Assembly (NCBI RefSeq): GCF_051195215.1
Contig: NZ_JBNAZM010000015.1
Span: 1 to 64,000 of the forward strand
Source of the DNA: Arhodomonas sp051195215
GTDB lineage: Bacteria; Pseudomonadota; Gammaproteobacteria; Nitrococcales; Nitrococcaceae
Direction of reading: 5' to 3'
Length of the DNA stretch: 64,000 nt
Under the pieces are notes generated by a model. That model saw only the letters and a program-made list of their open reading frames with translations, was not told where the DNA came from and did not search any database. The position numbers and the translations under genes are program-made. Shown here piece after piece: positions 51,572-60,197 of the stretch (within the stretch, counting starts at the first letter, position 1; each line of letters starts with the position of its first letter).

Positions 51572-53284
51572 CTACTCCCGCGTCACCCGCAGAACCTCGT
51601 CAGTGGTGGTGAGCCCGCGCACGGCCTTGGAGATACCGTCTTCATACATGCTCACCATGCCTTCCTCGCGGGCAATGCGGTCGACCTCCTGGCTGGAGGC
51701 GTGACGAACGACCGCCTCGCGCAGGCGCTCGGACATCACCAGCAGCTCGTTGATGGCAAGCCGGCCACGGAATCCCGTATGGCTGCACGACTCGCACCCC
51801 ACGGGCCGGCGCAGATCCACGGCGGCGTCGGCGGGCACGCCAATCTGTTCGAGCAGCGCCGCGCTCTCCGTGTACGGTTCCGCGCAGTGCGGACACAACC
51901 GGCGCACCAGGCGCTGGGCCAGAATACCGTTCACCGTTGAGGCGAGCAGGTAGTCGTCCACGCCCATGTCGAGCATGCGGTTGACGCTGCCCGCGGCGTC
52001 GTTGGTGTGCAGGGTCGAGAGCACCAGGTGACCGGTGAGCGCCGATTGCACCGCAATCTGGGCGGTCTCCAGGTCGCGCATCTCACCGATCATGATGATG
52101 TCCGGATCCTGACGCACGATGCTGCGCAGCGCCGAGGCGAAGTTGAGACCGATCTGCGGTTTCACCTGGATCTGGTTGACGCCGTCGAGCTCGTACTCCA
52201 CCGGGTCCTCGACGGTGATGACCTTGCGCTCGGGCGTATTGAGCCGCTGCAAGGCAGTGTAGAGGGTCGTGCTCTTGCCGCTGCCCGTCGGGCCGGTGAC
52301 CAGCATGATCCCGTGGGGAAGATCGAGGACGCTGCGCAGGCGCTCCAGTGCCTTGCCTTCGAAGCCGAGCGCCTCGAACTCCAGGGTCACGCTCTCCTTG
52401 TCGAGCAGGCGCATGACCACGCTCTCCCCGTGCAGCGTAGGCGTGGTGGAAACGCGCAGATCCAGCTCCCGCCCCGCCACGCGTACCTTGATGCGACCGT
52501 CCTGGGGCAGGCGGCGCTCGGCGATGTTCAGCCGCGCCATGATCTTCACGCGCGAGATGACCGCGGCCGCGGACTGCGCCGGTGGCGCCTCCACCTCGTG
52601 AAGAACGCCATCGATGCGGTAGCGTACCTTGAGCTCGTTGTCGAACGGCTCGATGTGCACGTCCGATGCCCGGGACTCCACGGCGCGCTGCAATACCAGG
52701 TTGACCAGGCGTATGACGGGCGCTTCGCTCGCCATGTCGCGGAGGTGCTCGATATCCTCCTCGGTGGCGCCGTCCTCGCCGTCGACACTCAGGCCCAGAC
52801 CGCTCTGGTTGGTGTCCTCATCGTCGCCAAGATAGTGGTCGAGGGTACGACGGATATCGCCGGGAAGCCCCACCACCACCTCGACGCGACGGCCACTCGC
52901 CATGGCGAGCGAGTTGCGCAGAAAACCGCTGCGGGGATCGGTCACCGCGACGAGCAATCGCTGGTCATCGACTTCCAGAGGAACCGCTGGCGCATCGCGC
53001 AGAAAGCGCACGGAGACGCCCTCGGGCATCTCGCAGAAATCAGGATAGTCCTCGGCCGCGAGAAGGCGCGTGCCCGTGACCGCGGCAAACGCGCTGGCCA
53101 TATCCGCCTCGGTAACGAGACCGAGCTTGGGCAGCAACGTGGTGAGCGCGGCGCTGTCGGCGCTCGCAAGCCTGCGGGCACGCTCCAGGTCTGCATCCTT
53201 GAGCTTGCCGTTTGCCTGCAACCACGCAGCGACGGCCTCGTCGCTGCTATCGAGTTCCACGTCGGGCACGGGGTGTTGGGTCAT
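51572..53284 (-). CDS. gspE: type II secretion assembly ATPase GspE
   Basis: This 570-residue cytoplasmic hexameric ATPase powers secretion. It has an N-terminal GspE-N (MshEN-like) domain, then ASDVHIEPFDNELKVRYRID, Walker A GPTGSGKST, the Asp box VITVEDPVEYEL, Walker B MIGEMRDLETA, the His box ALTGHLVLSTLHTNDA and the tetracysteine zinc motif CPHC ... CESC typical of GspE. It is the first gene of the gsp operon; the promoter should lie in 53285-53444. Confidence 0.96.
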   Translation of the reverse strand: MTQHPVPDVELDSSDEAVAAWLQANGKLKDADLERARRLASADSAALTTLLPKLGLVTEADMASAFAAVTGTRLLAAEDYPDFCEMPEGVSVRFLRDAPAVPLEVDDQRLLVAVTDPRSGFLRNSLAMASGRRVEVVVGLPGDIRRTLDHYLGDDEDTNQSGLGLSVDGEDGATEEDIEHLRDMASEAPVIRLVNLVLQRAVESRASDVHIEPFDNELKVRYRIDGVLHEVEAPPAQSAAAVISRVKIMARLNIAERRLPQDGRIKVRVAGRELDLRVSTTPTLHGESVVMRLLDKESVTLEFEALGFEGKALERLRSVLDLPHGIMLVTGPTGSGKSTTLYTALQRLNTPERKVITVEDPVEYELDGVNQIQVKPQIGLNFASALRSIVRQDPDIIMIGEMRDLETAQIAVQSALTGHLVLSTLHTNDAAGSVNRMLDMGVDDYLLASTVNGILAQRLVRRLCPHCAEPYTESAALLEQIGVPADAAVDLRRPVGCESCSHTGFRGRLAINELLVMSERLREAVVRHASSQEVDRIAREEGMVSMYEDGISKAVRGLTTTDEVLRVTRE

Positions 53285-53444
53285 GGTTCCTGCCGGGGGA
53301 CCGGCGGCCGAGATGAAGCGCCGATGATACTAGCCCGGATATCGTACGCAAACCCGGTCCGCCGGCAAGTGGTGCGGCGCGCAGATTACGTCCATCGGCC
53401 CGGAAGCGCGACCGTCGCCACGGTTGCCGAGCCGATCGGGGCGA

Positions 53445-54536
53445 TCAGCCATACTGGCGCGCGAGCCATTCCTTGTAGGATCCATCCATGACCGAACGCC
53501 ACCAGCCTTCGTTCCCGAGGTACCAGTCGACGGTATCCTTCAGGCCCTGCTCCACATCGAAACGCGGCTTCCAGCCGAGCTCATCGGTGATGCGCTGCGG
53601 ATCGATCGCGTAGCGCCGGTCGTGCCCCGGCCGGTCGGTGACGAATCGCATCAGCGAGTCTGCCGCTTCACCCCGCGCCGCCGGTGCCTCGGGGAACCGC
53701 GTCGCGAGGGTCTCGTCAGTGGCGAAACGCTCGTCGACGACGCGGCAGAGTGTGCGCACGAGCTCCAGGTTGGTCAGCTCGCCGTAGCCACCGATGTTGT
53801 AGGTACCGCCGACCTCGCCGTCGCGCAGGACTGCTTCGATGCCGCTGCAGTGATCGGCCACGTGCAGCCAGTCGCGCACGTTGCTGCCGTCTCCGTAGAT
53901 GGGGAGCTCCCGGCCGTGGAGTATGTTCACGATCACCAGGGGGATGAGCTTCTCGGGGAACTGGTAGGGGCCGTAGTTGTTGGAGCAATTGCTGGTGGTC
54001 ACCTGCAATCCGTAGGTGTGATGCCAGGCGCGGACCAGGTGATCGGAAGCCGCCTTGCTCGCGGAATACGGCGAATTCGGGGCGTAGGCGGTCGTCTCGC
54101 TGAAGGCCGACTCATCGGGGGCCAGCGAGCCGTAGACTTCATCGGTGGAGATGTGATGAAAACGGTGGGGCTGCCCGCTGCCGGCCAACCATACGGAACG
54201 GGCGGCCTCCAGCAGCACCTGGGTACCGACCACGTTGGTTTGTACGAACTCGGCGGGGCCGTGAATCGAGCGGTCGACGTGGGACTCGGCGGCGAAATGC
54301 ACGATGGTATCGATGCTCTCTTCACGCAGCAGCCGCTGTATGAGATCGCCATCGGCAATGTCGCCCTTGACGAAACGATACCCCGGCGCACGCTCGGCAT
54401 CGGCGAGGTTCGCCGGATTACCCGCGTAGGTCAGCGCATCGAGAGCGACCACGCGCTCCTCGGGACGAGCCGCGAGCCAGTGATGCACGAAATTGCTACC
54501 GATGAATCCGGCCGCGCCGGTAACCAGAATTGCCAT
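53445..54536 (-). CDS. rmlB: dTDP-glucose 4,6-dehydratase RmlB
   Basis: The enzyme converts dTDP-glucose to dTDP-4-keto-6-deoxyglucose. It has 363 residues from the ATG at 54536. The NAD loop is GAAGFIG; the motif HHISTDEVYGSL carries the Thr/Asp/Glu catalytic set; YSASKAASDHLVRAW has the Tyr and Lys; NCSNNYGPYQFPEKLIPL is the sugar-binding signature. Last gene of the rml operon, about 140 bases after rmlD, with both palindromic repeat families in the gap. Confidence 0.96.
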   Translation of the reverse strand: MAILVTGAAGFIGSNFVHHWLAARPEERVVALDALTYAGNPANLADAERAPGYRFVKGDIADGDLIQRLLREESIDTIVHFAAESHVDRSIHGPAEFVQTNVVGTQVLLEAARSVWLAGSGQPHRFHHISTDEVYGSLAPDESAFSETTAYAPNSPYSASKAASDHLVRAWHHTYGLQVTTSNCSNNYGPYQFPEKLIPLVIVNILHGRELPIYGDGSNVRDWLHVADHCSGIEAVLRDGEVGGTYNIGGYGELTNLELVRTLCRVVDERFATDETLATRFPEAPAARGEAADSLMRFVTDRPGHDRRYAIDPQRITDELGWKPRFDVEQGLKDTVDWYLGNEGWWRSVMDGSYKEWLARQYG

Positions 54537-54600
54537 GGGAGCTCCCAAGTCGTTCCTTCGTCAAATGCGCTCGCCCGGGGGGCGGCGCTTCAAACCATTC

Positions 54601-54671
54601 GGTGGATCACGCTGCGCTTCATCCGACCTACCCGTCGCAGAGATGTCGGCTGCCAAGTGCAGCCGACCTAC
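54601..54671. repeat. adjacent palindromic repeats of families A and B
   Basis: A family A copy (ggtggatcacgctgcgcttc, then atccgacctac) is at 54601-54631. A family B copy at 54642-54671 is the exact 30-base reverse complement of the one at 37801-37830. They lie between rmlD and rmlB. Confidence 0.75.
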
Positions 54672-54675
54672 CCGG

Positions 54676-55551
54676 CTACCGATTGCGGGCGTCGCGATAC
54701 TCGTCGAGCATCGCCGCGAGCTGCGCGCGCCAGTGCACGCTTTCGACACCGACCGCCTCCCGCAAGGAAGTCTTGTCGAGCACCCCCTGCGGCGGACGGC
54801 GTGCCGGCGTGGGCCAGGCGGCACCAGGGATAGGTGCCACTTCCACGCCCGCCGGCACCAGCCCGCGGGCGGCACCCTCGTCCCGAATCGCCACGGCGAA
54901 GTCGTACCAGGAAGCGACACCCGCATCGGTCCAGTGGTGCGTCCCCGTGAGTCCCGCCTCGACGGCGCTCCACAAGACCTCGGCGAGCCCGCGGGCCCAA
55001 GTCGGCGTGCCGATCTGATCCTCGACCACGGTCAGGCGCTCACGCTCCGTCATGAGGCGCAGCATGGTGGTCGCGAAATTGTGCCCGTGCGCGGCATAGA
55101 CCCAGGCCGTCCGGACGATGAGCGCTTCCTCACCGAGGGCCGAACGCACACGCGCCTCTCCCGCGGCCTTGCTTGCGCCATACTCGCCCACCGGCGAAGT
55201 CGGCGCCTGCGGCGACCAGGCACGCCCGAGCTCGCCGGAGAAGACGAAGTCGGTGGAGACGTGCGCCAATCGTGCGCCATGCCGGGCGACCGCCTCGGCA
55301 AGATGGCCGGCGCCGTCGGCGTTGACCGCCCAGGCACGTTCGCGTTCGGTTTCGGCGCGGTCCACCGCCGTGTAGGCCGCAGCATTGACCACCACGGCCG
55401 GACGGTGCTCGGCAATCGTCGCCTCGACCGCGGCAGCGTCGGTAATGTCGAGCTCGCCGGCGGACAGCCCGACAGCCTCTACGGCGTGCGGCGCCGTGCG
55501 CAGGAGCTCGCGGCCGAGCTGACCGCCCGCACCGGTGACGAGCACCTTCAT
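54676..55551 (-). CDS. rmlD: dTDP-4-dehydrorhamnose reductase RmlD
   Basis: The enzyme performs the last step to dTDP-L-rhamnose. It has 291 residues from the ATG at 55551, which overlaps the rmlC stop (ATGA); longer frames run into rmlC and are rejected. The NAD(P) loop is GAGGQLGRELL; further motifs are AAAYTAVDRAE, HVSTDFVFSG and YGASKAAGEARVR (Tyr and Lys). Position and sequence agree with RmlD. Confidence 0.94.
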   Translation of the reverse strand: MKVLVTGAGGQLGRELLRTAPHAVEAVGLSAGELDITDAAAVEATIAEHRPAVVVNAAAYTAVDRAETERERAWAVNADGAGHLAEAVARHGARLAHVSTDFVFSGELGRAWSPQAPTSPVGEYGASKAAGEARVRSALGEEALIVRTAWVYAAHGHNFATTMLRLMTERERLTVVEDQIGTPTWARGLAEVLWSAVEAGLTGTHHWTDAGVASWYDFAVAIRDEGAARGLVPAGVEVAPIPGAAWPTPARRPPQGVLDKTSLREAVGVESVHWRAQLAAMLDEYRDARNR

Positions 55552-56096
55552 GAATACACCTCCGCGCGGTCGAGCGTAACGCCCGCGAGGTCCTTCTCGG
55601 AGAGCACCGGCTCCACGCCCTCGGGCAGCGGCCACTCGATGGCTACCTCCGGGTCGTCCCAACGCAGGGTTCGCTCATGCTCGGGGGCGTAGAAATCCGA
55701 GCACTTGTAGAGCAGATCCGCGCTCTCGGAGGTCACCACGAAGCCGTGGGCGAAACCCGGCGGCACCCAGAGCATGCGGTGGTTTTCCTCGGAGAGCGCC
55801 GCGCCCACCCACTGGCCGAAGTGTGGCGAGCTGCGGCGCAAATCCACGGCCACATCGAATATCTCGCCGCGCACCACGCGCACGAGCTTCCCCTGTGGCT
55901 GCTGGATCTGATAGTGAAGTCCTCGAAGGACACCCTGGCTGGACCGGCTGTGATTGTCCTGTACGAAGCGGTCGGGAATGCCGACCTCGGCGAAGCGCTC
56001 CGCCTGCCAGGTTTCGAGGAAGAAGCCGCGATGATCGCCGAAGACTCGCGGCGTCACCAGCAGCACGTCGGGTATGGCAAGGGGTTCAACCTGCAT
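55548..56096 (-). CDS. rmlC: dTDP-4-dehydrorhamnose 3,5-epimerase RmlC
   Basis: This cupin-fold epimerase has 182 residues from the ATG at 56096, the usual length. Motifs are VFGDHRGFFLETW, FVQDNHSRSSQGVLRGLHYQ (with the catalytic His) and VVRGEIFDVAVDLR. The start overlaps the end of rmlA by 11 bases. Its stop overlaps the rmlD start. Confidence 0.95.
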   Translation of the reverse strand: MQVEPLAIPDVLLVTPRVFGDHRGFFLETWQAERFAEVGIPDRFVQDNHSRSSQGVLRGLHYQIQQPQGKLVRVVRGEIFDVAVDLRRSSPHFGQWVGAALSEENHRMLWVPPGFAHGFVVTSESADLLYKCSDFYAPEHERTLRWDDPEVAIEWPLPEGVEPVLSEKDLAGVTLDRAEVYS

Positions 56097-56985
56097 CGGG
56101 TTCCAGTCCCTGATCGAGCAGTGAATTGAGGTAGTCGCCGTAGCCGCTCTTGCACAGCGGCTCGGCGAGCCGCCGCAATGCCTCGGCGTCGATGAATCCC
56201 ATGCGATAGGCAATCTCTTCGGGGCAGGCGATTTTGAGCCCCTGACGTTTCTCGACCACACGCACGAAGTTCGCTGCGTCGAGAAGCGAGTCGTGGGTGC
56301 CGGTATCGAGCCACGCCGTGCCGCGACTGAGTAGCTCGACGTCGAGGCGCCCCTGTCGGAGATAGGCGCGGTTGACGTCGGTGATCTCCAGCTCGCCGCG
56401 CCAGGAAGGCTCAGTGTTCCGGGCGATGCTCACCACGTCGTTGTCGTAGAAGTACAGGCCCGTGACCGCATAGTGGGAGGCCGGATTCGCCGGTTTCTCC
56501 TGGATATCCACGGCTCGACCGTCGGCACCGAAGGAAACCACCCCGTAGCGCTGCGGTTCGTTCACGTAGTAGCCGAATACGGTCGCACCGTCCTGTCGCC
56601 GGGCAGCCGCCTGCAGCTTATGGGACAGGCCGTCCGCGTAGAAGATGTTGTCACCGAGCACGAGCGCCACGGGCGAGTCGCCGATGAACCGATCGCCGAT
56701 TAGGAATGCCTGGGCGAGGCCTTCCGGTCGCGGTTGTTCCGCATAGCTGAGGCTGATGCCCCAATCACTGCCGTCGCCGAGCAGACGCTGGAATGCGGGG
56801 CCGTCTGCCGGAGTGGTGATGATGAGGATGTCCCGGATACCCGCCAGCATGAGCGTGGACAGCGGGTAGTAAATCATCGGCTTGTCGTAGACCGGCATCA
56901 GTTGCTTGCTCACGCCAAAGGTGAGCGGATATAGCCGGGTCCCGGAGCCCCCGGCGAGGATGATGCCCTTGCAAGCTGTAGTCAT
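56086..56985 (-). CDS. rmlA: glucose-1-phosphate thymidylyltransferase RmlA
   Basis: The enzyme forms dTDP-glucose from dTTP and glucose-1-phosphate. It has 299 residues from the ATG at 56985. The nucleotidyltransferase signature GIILAGGSGTRLYPLT is at residues 7-22, followed by KQLMPVYDKPMIYYPLSTLM and the metal-binding LVLGDNIFY. First gene of the rml set, 147 bases after the sat-cysC stop, in the same orientation. Confidence 0.96.
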   Translation of the reverse strand: MTTACKGIILAGGSGTRLYPLTFGVSKQLMPVYDKPMIYYPLSTLMLAGIRDILIITTPADGPAFQRLLGDGSDWGISLSYAEQPRPEGLAQAFLIGDRFIGDSPVALVLGDNIFYADGLSHKLQAAARRQDGATVFGYYVNEPQRYGVVSFGADGRAVDIQEKPANPASHYAVTGLYFYDNDVVSIARNTEPSWRGELEITDVNRAYLRQGRLDVELLSRGTAWLDTGTHDSLLDAANFVRVVEKRQGLKIACPEEIAYRMGFIDAEALRRLAEPLCKSGYGDYLNSLLDQGLEPDAG

Positions 56986-57132
56986 GCGCCCCCAGATGTC
57001 CGTTATCCAGATGGCGCCGAAGTCTACCAGCAGCCGCGAAGCGAGTCGTCCGCGACCGCGGTGCCGGCGGTATCGCCGCGTGGCGGCGGGGGAAGAGCCC
57101 CGACGCCGTGCGGCGACACTCACCGGATCGCA

Positions 57133-58857
57133 TCAGCGAAGGCTGATATAGCCCGCCTTCTCCAGCTTGAGGATGACCTCCTGTGCGGCCTCGTCCGGCG
57201 TGCAGTCAGTCGTGTCGAGAGTGAGCTCCGGCGCCTCAGGAGCCTCGTAGGGGTCGTCGATACCGGTGAAGTTCTTGATCACGCCTGCGCGAGCCTTGGC
57301 GTAGAGCCCCTTGCGGTCACGCGCCTCGCATACCTCCAGCGGCGTGGCCACGTGGATCTCGATGAAGCCGGCACCGGTCTCCTCGACCATCTCGCGGACC
57401 TGTCGTCGGGTCGCGGCATAGGGCGCAATGGGCGCGCAGATGGCGACACCGCCGTTCTTGGAGATCTCGCTGGCGACGAAACCGATACGCTGGATGTTGA
57501 GATCGCGGTGCTCCTTGGAGAAGCCGAGCTCGCTGGAGAGGTGCTTGCGCACCAGGTCACCGTCGAGCATCGTCACCCGCCGCCCGCCGATCTCCATGAG
57601 CTTGGCCATCACCGCATTCGCGATCGTGGATTTGCCCGAGCCCGACAGCCCCGTGAAGAACAGGGCGAAACCCTGCAGGTGCTTGGGCGGATAGGTCTTG
57701 CGCAACTCCTCGACCACCTCCGGATAACCGAACCAGTCCGGAATATCCAGGCCTTCGCGCATGCGCCGCCGGAACTCGGTGCCGGAGATCTGGAGCACCG
57801 TTTCCTTGGTGTCGTCCACCTCGTCGATAGGCGCGTACTCCGCACGCTCCTTGACGTAAACCATCATCTGGAACGGCACCACGGTGATGCCGATCTCGTC
57901 GCGGTGTTCCTCCACCAGGTGCTGCGCGTCGTACGGCCCGTAGAACTCCTCACCCTGGCTGTTCTTGCCCGGGCCGGCGTGGTCACGCCCGACGATGAAA
58001 TGGGTGCAGCCGTGGTTCTTGCGGATGATGGCGTGCCAGACCGCCTCGCGCGGCCCACCCATGCGCATGGCAAGCGGCAGCAACGACAGCGCCGTGGTCT
58101 GCTCCGGGTACTTCTTCAGCACGTGCTCGTAGCAACGCACACGGGAGTAGTGGTCGACGTCGCCCGGCTTGGTCATGCCCACCACCGGCTGGATGAGCAG
58201 ATTGGCCTCGGCCTGCTTGGCGGCGCGGAACGTGAGCTCCACGTGGGCACGGTGCATCGGGTTGCGGGTCTGGAATGCCACCACCCGGCGCCAGCCGCTC
58301 TTGGCGAAGCGCTCGCGCAGCTGCCGCGGCGTGGAGCGCAGGTGCCCGAAATCGTAGTGCACCGGCTCGGTCACGCCGTGCACCCGTCCCCCCACGTATA
58401 CCGGGTTGCCCCGGTTGAGCAGATAATCGACACCGGCGTGGGCGGTATCCTCGGTGCTGAAGACGCCCACCGCTTCGCGGCGGAAATCCGGGCGCCAGAT
58501 GGCCTCCACGTCCATCACCGCGATCAACACACCCTCGGGGTCGCGCAGGGCAATGCGCTGCCCTTCGCTGATGTCGCCGGCAAACGCCTCGGTGACATCC
58601 AGCGTGATCGGCATCGGCCAGAGGGTGCCGTCGGCGAGCCGCATCTCGTCGACAACGCGGTCGTAATCAGCCGGTGTCAGAAACCCCTCGAGGGGCGAAA
58701 AACCACCATTGAGCAACAGCTCGATGTCGCAGAGCTGACGCTGGCTGAGGTCCCAGCTCGGATACTCCGTGGCACGCCGCTTCTCGGCGGCCGCCTCGTC
58801 CTCGGCGAGGTACAGTTCCTTCAGCGTCCCGCCGTGGGGCTCGATCAGATGACTCAT
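57133..58857 (-). CDS. bifunctional sulfate adenylyltransferase / APS kinase
   Basis: This fused enzyme makes APS from ATP and sulfate and then phosphorylates it to PAPS. It has 574 residues from the ATG at 58857 (GGGAAGAAG just upstream). The sulfurylase half carries QTRNPMHRAH (196-205) and GRDHAG (290-295). The kinase half starts near 398, with the P-loop GLSGSGKST (403-411) and the LDGDLVRKHLSSELGFS substrate loop. It lies 13 bases after the MFS gene and upstream of rmlA. Because it yields PAPS, it can feed the sulfotransferase at 11169; its APS intermediate could feed the APS reductase at 4485. Confidence 0.95.
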   Translation of the reverse strand: MSHLIEPHGGTLKELYLAEDEAAAEKRRATEYPSWDLSQRQLCDIELLLNGGFSPLEGFLTPADYDRVVDEMRLADGTLWPMPITLDVTEAFAGDISEGQRIALRDPEGVLIAVMDVEAIWRPDFRREAVGVFSTEDTAHAGVDYLLNRGNPVYVGGRVHGVTEPVHYDFGHLRSTPRQLRERFAKSGWRRVVAFQTRNPMHRAHVELTFRAAKQAEANLLIQPVVGMTKPGDVDHYSRVRCYEHVLKKYPEQTTALSLLPLAMRMGGPREAVWHAIIRKNHGCTHFIVGRDHAGPGKNSQGEEFYGPYDAQHLVEEHRDEIGITVVPFQMMVYVKERAEYAPIDEVDDTKETVLQISGTEFRRRMREGLDIPDWFGYPEVVEELRKTYPPKHLQGFALFFTGLSGSGKSTIANAVMAKLMEIGGRRVTMLDGDLVRKHLSSELGFSKEHRDLNIQRIGFVASEISKNGGVAICAPIAPYAATRRQVREMVEETGAGFIEIHVATPLEVCEARDRKGLYAKARAGVIKNFTGIDDPYEAPEAPELTLDTTDCTPDEAAQEVILKLEKAGYISLR

Positions 58858-58870
58858 GCAGCTTCTTCCC

Positions 58871-60115
58871 TCAATGGTTATCGGCAATCTGATTTGCGCA
58901 GACGTCGGCATTGCGTACGCTCGGCGCCTGCAGACCCAAAACCAGCACCAGCCAGAGCGCCGCCAGTGCCGCCGATGCGACAAAAACGCCCTCGGCACCG
59001 AAGCGGCCATAGGTGGCGCCACCCAGCACCCCCCCGAGAAACGCACCCACGAACTGGGCCGTTGAGAACACGCCAAGTGCCGCGCCTCGCGCATGCGCGG
59101 GCGCGAAACGCGAGACCAGCGACGGCAGACTGGCCTCCAGCACGTTGAAAGCCGTGAAATACACCAGCAACGCGGCGACGAACGCCCACGGCCCCACCCC
59201 GATGGTATCCGCCAGGGCAAGCTCGCCGGCGATCAGCAGCGCGACCGCCACCACCACCAGGCGATGCATCACCCGCTTGGCCTCACCCACCCCGATGGCG
59301 GGAAACATCAGGAGTGCCGAGACCATCATCACCGGCACGTAGACCTGCCAGTGCGCCGCGGGGCTGAGGCCCACGACCTCGCCGATCACCACCGGCAGCA
59401 CCACGAATTGAGCGGTCATGATCAAATGCAGCAGCAGCACGCTCGCGTCCAGGCGCAAAAGATCGGGGTGGCGCAGCACCTCGGTGAACGTACCGGCACG
59501 GATATCGCGGTCATGGCTGCGCGTCGCCGGCGCCGGCACCAGCCAGTGCAGCAGCCCCATGGCGCCCAGCGCCAGGGCGGCGGTTATCCAGAACAGGCCC
59601 GACAGCCCCATGGCGGCCGCCACTGACGGTGCGATGATGAGTGCCAGCATGAACGCCAGCCCGACACTCACGCCGATGAACGCCATCGCCTTGGTGCGCT
59701 GACGCTCGCGGGTGTGATCCGCCGCGAGGGCCATCACCGCCGCCGCGATCGCGCCGCTGCCCTGCAGAGCGCGCCCGGCGATCACGCCCCAGATGCCGGT
59801 GGACAATGCCGCGACGACACTGCCGAGGGCGAACACCGCCAGCCCACCGAAGATCACCGGCCGGCGGCCGATGCGGTCGGAGAGCATTCCCATCGGAATC
59901 TGCAGCAATGCCTGAGTGAGACCGTAGGCGCCGATGGCGAGACCGATGAGCGTGGGCGTGGCACCGGTAAGCCCGTCGGCATAGAGGGCGAACACCGGCA
60001 TGATGAAGAATAGCCCCAGCATGCGCAGACCGAAAATCGCCGCCAGCCCCGCGGTGGCGCGGCGCTCGCTGGCGGACATGGCTGCCGTGCTGGAGTGTTT
60101 CGATCGTTTGCTCAA
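58871..60115 (-). CDS. major facilitator superfamily transporter
   Basis: This 414-residue protein has twelve hydrophobic segments. The MFS loop motif reads GMLSDRIGRRPVI near residue 77, after IGLAIGAYGLTQALLQIPMG. It resembles the drug/metabolite MFS gene that lies next to uvrA in Pseudomonas and relatives, and here it is divergent from uvrA. The substrate is unknown. The start is TTG at 60115 or the ATG at 60079; neither has a strong ribosome site. It is close to sat-cysC (13 bases), so these may be co-transcribed. Confidence 0.88.
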   Translation of the reverse strand: MSKRSKHSSTAAMSASERRATAGLAAIFGLRMLGLFFIMPVFALYADGLTGATPTLIGLAIGAYGLTQALLQIPMGMLSDRIGRRPVIFGGLAVFALGSVVAALSTGIWGVIAGRALQGSGAIAAAVMALAADHTRERQRTKAMAFIGVSVGLAFMLALIIAPSVAAAMGLSGLFWITAALALGAMGLLHWLVPAPATRSHDRDIRAGTFTEVLRHPDLLRLDASVLLLHLIMTAQFVVLPVVIGEVVGLSPAAHWQVYVPVMMVSALLMFPAIGVGEAKRVMHRLVVVAVALLIAGELALADTIGVGPWAFVAALLVYFTAFNVLEASLPSLVSRFAPAHARGAALGVFSTAQFVGAFLGGVLGGATYGRFGAEGVFVASAALAALWLVLVLGLQAPSVRNADVCANQIADNH

Positions 60116-60197
60116 GGTTTACTGCGGCCGAACGGCCGCCGCCGAAGAATTGACAGAAGCGGTATAGTAGCAGGTTGGTTCAGCCCGGCCCAACGTA

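Noticed and set aside
52007..53491. Long plus-strand open frame (494 codons) opposite gspE
   Set aside because: Antisense shadow; gspE has all ATPase motifs in the other strand.
57061..59148. 695-codon plus-strand open frame opposite sat-cysC
   Set aside because: Antisense shadow of a motif-complete enzyme; no ribosome site and no recognisable domain.
60150..60168. TTGACA and TATAGT before uvrA as a promoter
   Set aside because: Only 7 bases separate the two boxes, far from the usual 17, so they cannot be a -35/-10 pair; a -10-like box alone is weak evidence.
60116..60197. LexA (SOS) operator upstream of uvrA
   Set aside because: No CTGT-N8-ACAG-like site was found in the gap; SOS control cannot be claimed.
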